Notes: generated from the letters alone by a model not told the origin. Counted from the first letter of the stretch, positions 40,453 to 49,124 are shown. The stretch: 64,000 bases of DNA from Streptomyces lasiicapitis (GCF_014646335.1 NZ_BMNG01000024.1:1-64000), one strand, 5' to 3'. Made by a program: numbers and translations.

Positions 40453-41211
40453 TTACGCGGGTACGCGGACCGCCGCCAGCACCGGCAGGTGGTCCGTGGC
40501 CGCCCGCAGGTCGCTGTCCGTCACGCCCGGACAGTCCAACGGGACGCCGCAGCCGAGGACTTCGACGCCCTCGGTGGCGAAGATGCCGTCGATGCGCTGG
40601 TGCGGGTTCGCGGGGGTCGACGTGTACTCGCCGCCCCAGGGCTCGGTGGCCCAGCAGTCCTGGAGTCCGCCCGCGACGCGGCGGAACGTACGCCCGTCGG
40701 GGCGGTCGTTGAGGTCGCCGCCCGCGACCGCGTGCGGCACGTCCATCGCGGCGAGCCGGTCGAGCAGCATCCCGCCCTGCTCGTACCGCTCCCGGTTCTG
40801 CAGGCTCAAGTGGCAGCTCAGTACGCCGAGCCGGGCGCCGCCGAAGCGCACCACGGCCGTAGCGAAGCCGCGCCGGTGCTGTCCGGGCGTCAGCGGGAGC
40901 AGCACGTCCTCGGTGCGCTCCACGGTCGCCCTGAGCGAGCAGAGCAGCGCGGGCCCGGCCGCCGTACCGCCGCCGGAGAGCATCACCAGATCGGCCGCGC
41001 GGGCGAGGCGCGCCAGCTTCTTGCGCCAGCGGAAGAACCGCGGCGCCTCCTGCACGAGGACGAGATCGGGCGCACACGCGGCGATGACGCGGGCGAGCGC
41101 GTCGTTGTCGTCGCGCATCGAGCGGATGTTGTAGCTGAGCACCCGGACGACGGCCGAACCGTCGGGTTCGGTGCGGGAGTTGGGCAGCGTACGCGTCGGG
41201 TCGGTCGACAT
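40453..41211 (-). CDS. Endonuclease/exonuclease/phosphatase-family protein
   Basis: A 252-residue metal-dependent hydrolase of the EEP (DNase I/exoIII) fold. Motifs are VLSYNIRSMRDD, DLVLVQEAP (metal Glu), SCHLSLQN, HAVAGGDLNDRPD (catalytic Asp/Asn), RIDGIFAT and the terminal TDHLPVLAAV (catalytic His). No signal peptide is visible. It could act on DNA, phospholipid head groups or nucleotides. ATG 41211 (MSTDPTRTL) has no clear ribosome binding site. It is convergent with the acidic membrane protein gene and separated from glucokinase by a strong terminator. Confidence 0.88.
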   Translation of the reverse strand: MSTDPTRTLPNSRTEPDGSAVVRVLSYNIRSMRDDNDALARVIAACAPDLVLVQEAPRFFRWRKKLARLARAADLVMLSGGGTAAGPALLCSLRATVERTEDVLLPLTPGQHRRGFATAVVRFGGARLGVLSCHLSLQNRERYEQGGMLLDRLAAMDVPHAVAGGDLNDRPDGRTFRRVAGGLQDCWATEPWGGEYTSTPANPHQRIDGIFATEGVEVLGCGVPLDCPGVTDSDLRAATDHLPVLAAVRVPA

Positions 41212-41225
41212 GGCGATCAAGATAC

Positions 41226-41273
41226 GGGAAACCCCGGGCGGGCTGGAGAATTCCAGCCCGCCCGGGGTTTCCC
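41226..41273. terminator. Perfect 21-bp stem terminator after glucokinase
   Basis: Bases 41226-41246 pair perfectly with 41253-41273 around a six-base AT-rich loop (AGAATT). It begins 32 bp after the glk stop on the minus strand. AAA/TTT at the arm bases gives a short U-run. Confidence 0.9.
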
Positions 41274-41304
41274 CCCTGCGCCGGGGGTCACGTGTGCACC
41301 TGGC

Positions 41305-42258
41305 TCACATGATGGGGTCGGGCTCCCGGGCCAGGTCGGCCGCGCCGACCATGCCCGCCTTGTTGCCCAGCTGCGCGGCGATCACTTCCGCCTGGGGCCG
41401 CCACTGCGCCCCGACGAGCCACCGTTTGAAGGACTTGCGGATCGGGTCGAGCACGAGCTCGCCCTCGTCCGAAAGGCCGCCGCCGACGATGAACGCCGAC
41501 GGGTCGAACAGCGAGGCCAGGTCGGCGAGTCCGGCGCCGACCCAGCGGGCCAGCTCGCGGTAGGAGTCCACGGCCACGAGGTCGCCCTGGCGGGCGGCCA
41601 TGGAGATGTGCTTGCCCTCGATGCCGTCGGGGGTGCCGTCGCCCAGCGAGAGCAGGTAATCGGCGTTCTCCGGCGTGGCGTTGGCGCGCTGCTTGGCGTA
41701 CCGCACGAGGGCGCGCCCCGACGCGTACTGCTCCCAGCAGCCCTGGCTGCCGCAGCCGCACAGCAGGCCGTCCGGGACCATCCGGATGTGGCCGAACTCG
41801 GCGGCGACGCCGAAGTGGCCGCGGCGCAGCTTGTTGCCGATGATGATGCCGCCGCCGAGGCCGGTGCCGAGCGTGATGCAGATGGCGTTGCGGTGGCCCT
41901 TGCCGCCGCCGAACTTGTACTCGCCCCAGGCGGCCGCGTTGGCGTCGTTCTCGACGACGACCGGCAGGCCCACGCGCCGCTCGACCTCGTCCTTCAGCGG
42001 CTCCTGGCGCCAGTCGATGTTCGGTGCGAAGTACACCGTGGAGCGCTGCCGGTTGACGTACCCGGCGGCGCCGATGCCGACGCCGACGATCTCGTGCCCG
42101 GCCCGTGCCCCCTCCACCGCGGAGGCGATCGCGTCGACGATGGCCTCGGAGGTGCCGGGGGTGGGCACCTTGAACGTCGACAGGATGTGACCGTCCTCGT
42201 CGACCACTCCGGCCGCGATCTTCGTGCCGCCGATGTCGACGCCGATGGTGAGTCCCAT
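41305..42258 (-). CDS. glkA: ROK-family glucokinase
   Basis: ATP-dependent glucose kinase of 317 residues. In Streptomyces the ROK glucokinase GlkA is also needed for glucose repression. Features are the phosphate-binding LTIGVDIGGTKIAAGVVDEDG (split), VVENDANAAAWGE with catalytic Asp, ITLGTGLGGGIIIGNKL, and the ROK zinc motif HIRMVPDGLLCGCGSQGCWEQ (His and three Cys, split). ATG 42258 is the natural start; the frame is open through a DUF5304 gene upstream but only as shadow. It follows the DUF5304 gene by 52 bp on the same strand. Confidence 0.95.
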   Translation of the reverse strand: MGLTIGVDIGGTKIAAGVVDEDGHILSTFKVPTPGTSEAIVDAIASAVEGARAGHEIVGVGIGAAGYVNRQRSTVYFAPNIDWRQEPLKDEVERRVGLPVVVENDANAAAWGEYKFGGGKGHRNAICITLGTGLGGGIIIGNKLRRGHFGVAAEFGHIRMVPDGLLCGCGSQGCWEQYASGRALVRYAKQRANATPENADYLLSLGDGTPDGIEGKHISMAARQGDLVAVDSYRELARWVGAGLADLASLFDPSAFIVGGGLSDEGELVLDPIRKSFKRWLVGAQWRPQAEVIAAQLGNKAGMVGAADLAREPDPIM

Positions 42259-42310
42259 GAATCCCTCAGTTCGATCGAGCCCCGCTACGGCCCACCGTAC
42301 CCGAGGGGGG

Positions 42311-42829
42311 TCAGTCCAGATCGATGCGTTCCCCCGGTTCGGGGCCCTCGTCGCGGGGATCGGAGCCGCTCGCAGGGGTGGGTCCGGCGTCGTCGCGCGT
42401 CCAGCGGCCCTCCTGCCGGGTGACCGCGCTGCGGTAGGCGGCGAGCAGTTCGGAGCCGGCCGCCGCGAGGTGGTCGAAGACGTCCGGGTTGCGCTCGATG
42501 ACGGGCTCGACGGCGGCCTTCGCCTGCCGGACGACCTGCTGCACCGTCTCCTGCACAGCGCCCTGGGCGACCGCGCCGAGCAGCGGCGACTGCAGTCCCG
42601 CGAGCTTGTCCGAGACCGCGTCGACGAGTTTGCGCAGCTCCTCGGCCGCGGAGCCGGGCGGCGGCCCGTACTCGGCACGGCGGCGGGCCTTCTCCGCCGC
42701 GAGGTCCTCGGCGCAGGCCGTGGCCCACGCGTCGGCGTCCGTCGCTGCGGGTTCGGGGCGGGCGGCGGGCTCCGGCTCGGACCTGTCGCGATCCGGCTCG
42801 GACGCGTCGCGCTCGATGGCATCGCTCAT
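42311..42829 (-). CDS. DUF5304-family protein
   Basis: A 172-residue Streptomyces protein. Acidic, disordered N-terminus (about 1-35) and C-terminus (about 140-172) flank a helical core with GSAAEELRKLVDAVSDKLAGL, VAQGAVQETVQQVVRQAKAAVEPVIERNPDVFDHLAAAGSELLAAYRSAV (split). No enzyme motif or membrane segment is present. It sits upstream of glkA (52 bp, same strand) and downstream of the ArsA-like gene, and may be cotranscribed with glkA. Function unknown. Confidence 0.8.
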   Translation of the reverse strand: MSDAIERDASEPDRDRSEPEPAARPEPAATDADAWATACAEDLAAEKARRRAEYGPPPGSAAEELRKLVDAVSDKLAGLQSPLLGAVAQGAVQETVQQVVRQAKAAVEPVIERNPDVFDHLAAAGSELLAAYRSAVTRQEGRWTRDDAGPTPASGSDPRDEGPEPGERIDLD

Positions 42830-42942
42830 GAGGGCTGACTCCTGCGCAGGGCCGATGAATTCGTACTCTCGACGTTACCCGAATGGCGGCAGACCGTTCA
42901 CCGGGTCTCCGGGCCCCGTGGGAGGCGCGGCCTCCGGTCCGG

Positions 42943-43008
42943 CGGCTCTGTGGCCGGACCTGAGCGGTCCTGTGGCCGGGCCTCAGCGGTTCTGCGGCCA
43001 GAGGTCGG
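42943..43008. repeat. 22-bp triplication spanning the ArsA-like stop codon
   Basis: Units at 42943-42964, 42965-42986 and 42987-43008 begin CGGCTCTGTGGCC, CGGTCCTGTGGCC and CGGTTCTGCGGCC. The third unit encodes the last residues of the ArsA-like protein (WPQNR), and the second contains the stop codon. This looks like outward duplication from the gene's 3' end. Confidence 0.7.
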
Positions 43009-44155
43009 GGTCCGGCGCGAAGCGGATCCGCAGGGTGCCCTCGCGCAGGCCCGCACCCGTGACGGCGCAGCGGCGCAGCGCGGAGGGCAGCGTGACGATC
43101 CGCCGGAACGGGCCCGCGGTGACGACCAGTTCGTCGCCGCGCCGGATCAGGTCCAGGTCCTCGCGTACGACGCCGGGCAGCGGGACGGACCAGATCAGCA
43201 GGGAGTCCGTGGCGAGGGTGTCGGTGACGGGCCAGTCGACGGGGTCCGGCGCCCGTCCCGGCGCCGGTGCGCGGAGGGCGGCGAGGTCGTCGGTGCCGCG
43301 GGGGTCCTGGCCGCGGTGGGTGACCTCGTGGGTGGGGTACGTCTGCGTCCACTCGGCGAGGGTCTTGTGCTGCTGGGCGCGGAGCGCGGCGAGCCAGGGG
43401 GTGTCGTCGTGGGGCGTCGGCAGGACGCGGTTGGCGACGACGGCGTCGAGGGCGAGGGCGCCCAGGGCGAGGCCGGTGGCGGTGCGGGCGACGGCGTCGG
43501 CGCCCGCCGGTCCCGGCTCGGCGACCAGGCGGACGCTGGTGCCCGGGGCCTCGATCACGGCCTGCGCGGCGGCGAGCCGCTCCTCCCAGCGGGCGGCGGC
43601 CTCGTACAGCGAACCGGCCGGGACGGGGACGCCCGCGAGGCGGCCGAGGACGGGGCGCAGGGCGCGGGCCGCCTGGCGTTCCGGGGGCAGCAGGCGGCGC
43701 AGGTAGCGGCGGAGTTGTCCGGGCAGGGCGAGGAGGGCGAGGGCGCCGGGGGCGGCGGGGAGGTCGACGACGACGGTGTCGTACGTCTGCGTGTGCGCGG
43801 CCGCGCCGATGGCGCCCAGGAGGGCGAGGTCGTCGGCTCCCGGGAGAGGGGTGAGTTCCTCGTCGTCGAGGCGGCCCGCGCCCAGCAGGTCCAGGGCCGG
43901 GCGGGCGTGCTCCTGGAGGGCGAGCAGGCCGGTGCGGAAGCCGGTGTCCGGGTCGGGGCGCACGGCCGTCAGGCCCGGCTCCACCTCTTTCGGGCGGGGG
44001 CCCGTGGGGGTGCCGAGGGCGGCGCCGAGGGTGTCCTGGCGGTCGGCCGAGATCAGCAGGGTGCGGGTGCCCTCGCGGGCGGCGGTGAGGGCGGTGGCCG
44101 CCGCGAGGGTGGTGCGGCCGGCTCCGCCGGGGCCGGTGACGAGGAGGGTGCGCAT
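42983..44155 (-). CDS. ArsA/GET3-like ATPase with Arg in the P-loop
   Basis: A 390-residue SIMIBI-class protein of the ArsA family (mycobacterial Rv2184c-like by position). The P-loop reads LLVTGPGGAGRTTLAAATAL (about 4-23): Arg14 replaces the catalytic Lys of GKGGVGKTT. LLISADRQDTLGAALG corresponds to switch I (Asp kept), and TYDTVVVDLPAAPGALALLALP to Walker B/switch II. The C-terminal 80 residues form an ArsA HSP20-like beta domain (SLLIWSVPLPGVVREDLDLIRRGDELVV, split). ATG 44155. The SRPBCC gene lies directly upstream on the same strand. A role in membrane-protein or lipid handling is inference. Confidence 0.82.
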   Translation of the reverse strand: MRTLLVTGPGGAGRTTLAAATALTAAREGTRTLLISADRQDTLGAALGTPTGPRPKEVEPGLTAVRPDPDTGFRTGLLALQEHARPALDLLGAGRLDDEELTPLPGADDLALLGAIGAAAHTQTYDTVVVDLPAAPGALALLALPGQLRRYLRRLLPPERQAARALRPVLGRLAGVPVPAGSLYEAAARWEERLAAAQAVIEAPGTSVRLVAEPGPAGADAVARTATGLALGALALDAVVANRVLPTPHDDTPWLAALRAQQHKTLAEWTQTYPTHEVTHRGQDPRGTDDLAALRAPAPGRAPDPVDWPVTDTLATDSLLIWSVPLPGVVREDLDLIRRGDELVVTAGPFRRIVTLPSALRRCAVTGAGLREGTLRIRFAPDPDLWPQNR

Positions 44156-44244
44156 GCGGGTGGACTCTACGTTGGGGGCGGATGCGGGGCCCTCGCCGGA
44201 CTGGGCTGCCTTGAGGGGCGAGCTCAGGCCTTCCTGGGGCGGGC

Positions 44245-44688
44245 TCAGGCCTTGGGGTCGGTCTCGACTCGCTTCTTGAGGCCTGCCAGGGCGCGGTCGA
44301 TGATGACCTTCTCCGCCTTGCGCTTGATCATGCCGAGCATGGGGATCTTGACGTCGACCGTGAGCTGGTAGGTGACCTCGGTGCCGGTGCCGGACGGCTT
44401 CAGGAGGTAGGAGCCGTCCAGGGAGCGCAGCATCTGGGACTTGACGAGGGTCCAGGACACCTCGTGCTCGCCGCTCCAGGTGTACGCGAGGGTCTGGTCG
44501 TCCTTGATCGCCCCGGCGTCCATGACGAGCCGGACCTGTTCGGCGCGGCCGGCGTCGTCGGTCGCGAGGACCTCGGCCTCCTTGACCTCGCCGGTCCACT
44601 GCGGATAGCGGGCGAAGTCGGCGATCACGTCCATGACGTCGGCCGGTGCCGCCTCGATCGTGATGCTCGAGCTGGTGTATTCCGCCAT
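44245..44688 (-). CDS. SRPBCC (polyketide cyclase/START-like) protein
   Basis: A 147-residue single-domain hydrophobic-ligand-binding protein. Family features are EAAPADVMDVIADFARYPQW (about 12-31), VRLVMDAGAIKDDQTLAYTW, and a long C-terminal helix IKRKAEKVIIDRALAGLKKRV. ATG 44688 has GAGGAG upstream. The ligand is unknown. It lies next to the ArsA-like ATPase gene, as Rv2185c does next to Rv2184c in M. tuberculosis, which suggests a shared lipid or envelope role (inference). Confidence 0.88.
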   Translation of the reverse strand: MAEYTSSSITIEAAPADVMDVIADFARYPQWTGEVKEAEVLATDDAGRAEQVRLVMDAGAIKDDQTLAYTWSGEHEVSWTLVKSQMLRSLDGSYLLKPSGTGTEVTYQLTVDVKIPMLGMIKRKAEKVIIDRALAGLKKRVETDPKA

Positions 44689-44770
44689 CGCGGTGGCTCC
44701 TCCAGATGCGGTCCGGTGCGGGCGCTTGTGCGTGCCCGCTGAAGGCTACCGCGCACGCGACCTGCGCCAC

Positions 44771-45583
44771 TCACCCCGTCCTCACCCCCGCGCTCTCCCC
44801 AGGCGCCGCGCTCGTCCACTCCAGCGCGAAGGGCCGCCCCGACCCCGCGAAGTGCCCGACGTTCACGCACTCGGTCGACCCGATCCGCATCCGGCTCACA
44901 AGGGGCTGGTGCACATGCCCGAAGAGGGCGTACCGCGGCCGGGTGCGCCGGATCGCGTCGAGCAGCGCGCGGCTGCCCCGCTCGAAGCGGCGCGCCACGG
45001 TGTCGTACACGAGGTCCGGCACCTCCGGCGGGATGTGCGTGCACAGCACGTCGACCTCGCCGACGGCCTCGATCTTGGCGGCGTACTCCTCGTCGCTGAT
45101 CTCGTACGGCGTACGCATCGGGGTCCTGAGGCCGCCGCCGACGAAGCCGAAGACGCGGCCGCCGATCTCGACGCGCTCGCCGTCGAGGACGGTCGTGCCC
45201 GCACCGGCGTATTCACGCCAGAGGTCCGGCATGTCGACATTGCCGTACGTGGCGTACGTAGGGGTGGGGAAGGCGGCGAACAGCTCGGCGTACTGCTTGC
45301 GGACCGCGCTCTCCACCGCGGGGCCGCGGTCCAGGCCGGCCCAGAGCGAGGCGCCGAAGGCGCGGGCCTCCTCGAAGCGGCGGGCGGTGCGCAGTTCGAC
45401 GAGCCGGGTGGCGTTCTCCTTGCCGAACAGATCGGGGAAGATGCCGCGCGCGTGATCCGCGTAGTCGAGGAAGAGCACCAGGTCACCCAGGCAGATCAAG
45501 GCGTCGGCGCCGTCGCCCGCGCGGGCCAGGTCCTTGGCGTTGCCGTGCACGTCACTGACCACATGGACCCGGAAACCTCGCAT
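44771..45583 (-). CDS. Calcineurin-like metallophosphoesterase
   Basis: A 270-residue phosphoesterase with the full dimetal motif set: VVSDVHGN (Asp, His), LICLGDLVLF (Asp), TYGNVDMPD (Asn in GNxD instead of GNHD), CTHIPPEV (His), FGHVHQPL (His-x-His). ATG 45583 (MRGFRVHVVSDVHG) has AAGGTGA five bases upstream. No signal peptide. The substrate, possibly a cyclic or lipid-linked phosphate, cannot be predicted. It is divergent from the acyl-CoA ligase gene. Confidence 0.9.
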   Translation of the reverse strand: MRGFRVHVVSDVHGNAKDLARAGDGADALICLGDLVLFLDYADHARGIFPDLFGKENATRLVELRTARRFEEARAFGASLWAGLDRGPAVESAVRKQYAELFAAFPTPTYATYGNVDMPDLWREYAGAGTTVLDGERVEIGGRVFGFVGGGLRTPMRTPYEISDEEYAAKIEAVGEVDVLCTHIPPEVPDLVYDTVARRFERGSRALLDAIRRTRPRYALFGHVHQPLVSRMRIGSTECVNVGHFAGSGRPFALEWTSAAPGESAGVRTG

Positions 45584-45814
45584 GCCGGTCACCTTAAGAC
45601 GGCGGGCCCCGGGCCGACCAGGGCGGGGTGATCGGGCGGGCCCGGTCGGGTGCGGGACGTGGACCTGCACAGACGTCCGCGGTTACTTCCGAGTCAGGAA
45701 GGGCGTGGCGTACTGTGCGGTTCAGACCACAACGTCGTGTGACGCACAGAACATCTGGCCCGGCCCCCCTACCGAACCAGCCATACCGATGGGTAACGTC
45801 CGGGCAGTCCAGTA

Positions 45815-45869
45815 GTGCTCAGCCCCTCAACGAAACCCTGAGGATCCCCCGAACCCCCCGACTGAGCAC
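45815..45869 (+). promoter_or_regulatory. Nested inverted repeats in the acyl-CoA ligase leader
   Basis: GTGCTCAG (45815-45822) pairs with CTGAGCAC (45862-45869). Inside it CCTCA (45825-45829) pairs with TGAGG (45839-45843). The structure lies 74-128 bp upstream of the ligase TTG start in a 359-bp divergent gap. It may be a structured 5' leader or an operator. CACAACGTCGTG occurs near 45728 and again near 45900. I do not recognise a known RNA family. Confidence 0.4.
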
Positions 45870-45942
45870 CTGCCCGACCTTGGACCGCACCGTCGCATCG
45901 CACAACGTCGTGGCGTCGGCGCCCTATGTAGGAGCAGCAGTC

Positions 45943-47739
45943 TTGCGCGAGTTCAGCCTTCCGGCCCTGTACGAGGTCCCCGCGGACGGCAATCTGACCG
46001 ACATCGTCCGCAGAAACGCCGCGCAGCATCCGGATGTGGCGGTCATCGGCCGCAAGGTGAACGGCAGTTGGCAGGACGTCACGGCGACGGCGTTCCTCGC
46101 CGAGGTGCGCGCCGCCGCGAAGGGCCTGATCGCGGCGGGCGTCCAGCCGGGCGACCGGGTGGGTCTGATGTCGCGTACGCGCTACGAGTGGACGCTGTTC
46201 GACTTCGCGATCTGGAGCGCGGGCGCGGTGAGCGTGCCCGTGTACGAGACCAGCTCGGCCGAGCAGATCCAGTGGATCCTGGGCGACTCCGGCGCGGTGG
46301 CCTGCGTCGTGGAGTCCGACGCGCACGCCGCGGCCGTCGAGTCGGTGCGCGACCGCCTGCCGGCCCTCACCCATGTGTGGCAGATCGACAAGGGCGGCGT
46401 CGAGGAGCTGAACCTGGCGGGCGCCGAGGTCTCCGACGCGACCGTGGACGAGCGCGGCGGGGTCGCGGGCGCCGACGACCCGGCGACGATCGTCTACACC
46501 TCGGGCACCACGGGCCGCCCCAAGGGCTGTGTCCTCACCCACCGCAGCTTCTTCGCGGAGTGCGGCAACGTGGTGGAGCGCCTGAAGCCGCTGTTCCGCA
46601 CCGGCGAGTGCTCGGTCCTGCTCTTCCTGCCCGTCGCGCACGTCTTCGGCCGCCTGGTGGAGGTGGCCGCCCTGATGGCCCCCATCAAGCTCGGCCACGC
46701 GCCCGACATCAAGCACCTGACGGACGAACTGGCCGCGTTCCGGCCGACGTTGATCCTCGGTGTGCCGCGCGTCTTCGAGAAGGTCTACAACGGGGCGCGC
46801 GCCAAGGCGCAGGCCGACGGCAAGGGCAAGATCTTCGACAAGGCCGCGGACACGGCGATCGCGTACAGCCGCGCCCTCGACTCCCCGGGCGGTCCCTCGA
46901 TCGGCCTGCGCGTCAAGCACAAGGTCTTCGACAAGCTGGTCTTCAGCAAGCTGCGCGCCGTCCTCGGCGGGCGCGGCGAGTACGCCATCTCCGGCGGCGC
47001 GCCGCTCGGCGAGCGCCTCGGCCACTTCTTCCGCGGCATCGGCTTCACCGTCCTCGAGGGCTACGGCCTGACCGAGTCCTGCGCCGCCACCGCCTTCAAC
47101 CCCTGGGACCGGCAGAAGATCGGCACCGTCGGACAGCCGCTGCCCGGCTCCGTCGTCCGCATCGCCGACGACGGCGAGGTGCTGCTGCACGGCGAGCACC
47201 TGTTCAAGGAGTACTGGAACAACGAGGGCGCCACCGAGGAGGCCCTCGCCGACGGGTGGTTCCACACCGGGGACATCGGCACCCTCGACGAGGACGGGTA
47301 TCTGCGGATCACCGGCCGCAAGAAGGAGATCATCGTGACGGCGGGCGGCAAGAACGTCGCTCCCGCCGTCATCGAGGACCGCATCCGCGCGCACGCGCTC
47401 GTCGCCGAGTGCATGGTCGTCGGGGACGGGCGGCCGTTCGTCGGGGCGCTCGTCACCATCGACGAGGAGTTCCTCGTGCGGTGGGCCGCCGAGCACGGGA
47501 AGCCGGCCGGGGCCTCCGCCGCCTCCCTGCGGGAGGACGCCGACCTTCTCGCCGCCGTGCAGCAGGCTGTCGACGACGGGAACGCGGCGGTCTCCAAGGC
47601 CGAGTCCGTCCGCAAGTTCCGTGTGCTGCCCGCCCAGTTCACCGAGGAGTCGGGGCACCTTACGCCTTCGCTGAAGCTGAAGCGGAACGTGGTCGCCAAG
47701 GACTATGCGGACGAGATCGAGGCGCTTTACCGGGGCTGA
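45943..47739 (+). CDS. Long-chain fatty acid-CoA ligase (FadD15-like)
   Basis: AMP-forming acyl-CoA synthetase of 598 residues. Core motifs are IVYTSGTTGRPKGCVLTHRS (P-loop, about 181-200), VEVAALMAPIKLGHA, YAISGGAPLGERL, LEGYGLTESCA, DGWFHTGDIGTLDEDGYLRITGRKKEIIVTAGGKNVAP (split) with the catalytic hinge, and a terminal Lys-rich LKLKRNVVAKDY (conserved Lys of adenylation). TTG 45943 is chosen: GGAG stands eight bases before it and the conserved REFSLPALYEVP begins there. The gene should activate fatty acids for lipid synthesis or degradation. It is divergent from the phosphoesterase gene. Confidence 0.93.
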   Translation: MREFSLPALYEVPADGNLTDIVRRNAAQHPDVAVIGRKVNGSWQDVTATAFLAEVRAAAKGLIAAGVQPGDRVGLMSRTRYEWTLFDFAIWSAGAVSVPVYETSSAEQIQWILGDSGAVACVVESDAHAAAVESVRDRLPALTHVWQIDKGGVEELNLAGAEVSDATVDERGGVAGADDPATIVYTSGTTGRPKGCVLTHRSFFAECGNVVERLKPLFRTGECSVLLFLPVAHVFGRLVEVAALMAPIKLGHAPDIKHLTDELAAFRPTLILGVPRVFEKVYNGARAKAQADGKGKIFDKAADTAIAYSRALDSPGGPSIGLRVKHKVFDKLVFSKLRAVLGGRGEYAISGGAPLGERLGHFFRGIGFTVLEGYGLTESCAATAFNPWDRQKIGTVGQPLPGSVVRIADDGEVLLHGEHLFKEYWNNEGATEEALADGWFHTGDIGTLDEDGYLRITGRKKEIIVTAGGKNVAPAVIEDRIRAHALVAECMVVGDGRPFVGALVTIDEEFLVRWAAEHGKPAGASAASLREDADLLAAVQQAVDDGNAAVSKAESVRKFRVLPAQFTEESGHLTPSLKLKRNVVAKDYADEIEALYRG

Positions 47740-47798
47740 GGTCGGTTCCCTGCCGGGGGCTCCCCGCTGCGTCCAATAGCGCGCTCCGCGCGCGGGCA

Positions 47799-47956
47799 CC
47801 CCTTCCCGAAACTGGGGGCCCTGCCCCCAGACCCCCGCTCCTCAAACGCCGGAGGGGCTGTACCCAGCCAGATCCAGCCCGTCCGGCGTTTGAGGACGAG
47901 GCGCGAAGCGCCGATAGCGGGGTCCAGGGGCGGCAGCCCCTGGTTACGGGAAGGGG
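47799..47956. repeat. Long imperfect inverted repeat containing dispersed repeat copy 2
   Basis: CCCCTTCCCG at 47799-47808 is matched by CGGGAAGGGG ending at 47956. Internally CTCCTCAAACGCCGGA pairs with TCCGGCGTTTGAGGACG across a centre near 47868, with mismatched stretches. The left arm (47818-47868) repeats the element seen at 25797-25869. As RNA it would fold into a long hairpin between the convergent ligase and glycosyltransferase genes, probably acting as terminator. Confidence 0.7.
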
Positions 47957-47981
47957 CGGGACCGGGGCGTACCCACGCGGC

Positions 47982-49124
47982 CTACAACAGCTCCCGCAGC
48001 CTCTCCGCCAGCAAGTCCCACCGCCACCGCTCCTCCACCCACAACCGCCCCCGCTCCCCCATCCGCTCCCGCAACTCGGCATCACCGAGCAGAGCGAGAA
48101 TCCGGTCGGCGGAATCCTCCGCGGAGCCACCCCGCACGACCCACCCGGTCTCCCCGTCGAGGACGGCATCCGGGGCGCCGCCGGAGTCCCCGGCGACGAC
48201 GGGCAACCCGGTGGCGGAAGCCTCCAGGTAGACGATGCCGAGCCCCTCGACGTCGAGCCCGCCACGCCGCGTACGGCAAGGCATGGCGAAGACGTCCCCG
48301 GCCCCGTAATGGGCGGGCAACTCGGCCCACGGCACGGCCCCGGTGAACACCACGGAGTCAGCGACACGCGTCTCCGCGGCGAGCCTGCGCAGCTCCTTCT
48401 CGTAGGGCCCGCCCCCCACGACGAGCAGCACCGCGTCAGGCTCCCGAGCCAGAATCCGCGGCATGGCGAGGATGAGCGTGTCCTGCCCCTTGCGCGGCAC
48501 GAGCCGCGAGACGCACACGATCACCGGCCGGTCGGTGAGCCCGAGCCTGGCCCGTACGGCGTCGCCGCCGGAGCCGGGGTGGAAGGTCTTCTCGTCGACC
48601 CCGGGCGGAAGTTGGACCATGCGCCCGGCCGCGGCGGGCGTGAGCGCGGCGGCGATGCGGGACCGCGTGTACTCACCGAGATAGGTGATCGTGTCGGTCG
48701 ACTCGCCGATCCTGCGCAGGAGTTGGCGGGACGCGGGCAACTGGGCCCACCCGGCCTCGTGCCCGTGCGTGGTCGCCACGAGCCGCCGTGCCCCGGCCCT
48801 GCGCAGCGCGGGCGCCATGAGGCCGAGCGGCGCGGCCGCCCCGAACCACACGGACGTACAGCCGTGTTCGCGAAGGAGTGAGACGGCGCGGCGGGTGACG
48901 CGGGGCGTGGGGAGCAGCATCGTGGTGGGGTCGCGGACGACCGGATAAGGCTGCTCGGCGTCGAAGGCGGCGGTGGCCTCGGCGCCTTCGGCGCCGCGCT
49001 TCCAGGTCGAGGCGTAGACGACGATCTCGGACGGGTCCAGGCGCAGCGCCATGTTGTGCAGGAACGCCTGGATGCCTCCGGGCCTGGGCGGAAAGTCGTT
49101 CGTGACGACCAGGGTCTTGTGCAT
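47982..49124 (-). CDS. PimB-like GT4 family glycosyltransferase
   Basis: Retaining GT-B glycosyltransferase of 380 residues, most similar in order and context to PimB (Rv2188c), a GDP-mannose-dependent phosphatidylinositol mannoside mannosyltransferase. Acceptor-side segment NDFPPRPGGIQAFLHNMA; TTHGHEAGWAQLP; donor-side VIVCVSRLVPRKGQDTLILA, LLVVGGGPYEKELRR, and the E-x7-E motif EGLGIVYLEASATGLPVVAG. No membrane segment. ATG 49124. The adjacent GT87-like polyprenyl-phosphate glycosyltransferase gene is consistent with envelope glycolipid assembly. Acceptor identity is inference. Confidence 0.85.
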   Translation of the reverse strand: MHKTLVVTNDFPPRPGGIQAFLHNMALRLDPSEIVVYASTWKRGAEGAEATAAFDAEQPYPVVRDPTTMLLPTPRVTRRAVSLLREHGCTSVWFGAAAPLGLMAPALRRAGARRLVATTHGHEAGWAQLPASRQLLRRIGESTDTITYLGEYTRSRIAAALTPAAAGRMVQLPPGVDEKTFHPGSGGDAVRARLGLTDRPVIVCVSRLVPRKGQDTLILAMPRILAREPDAVLLVVGGGPYEKELRRLAAETRVADSVVFTGAVPWAELPAHYGAGDVFAMPCRTRRGGLDVEGLGIVYLEASATGLPVVAGDSGGAPDAVLDGETGWVVRGGSAEDSADRILALLGDAELRERMGERGRLWVEERWRWDLLAERLRELL

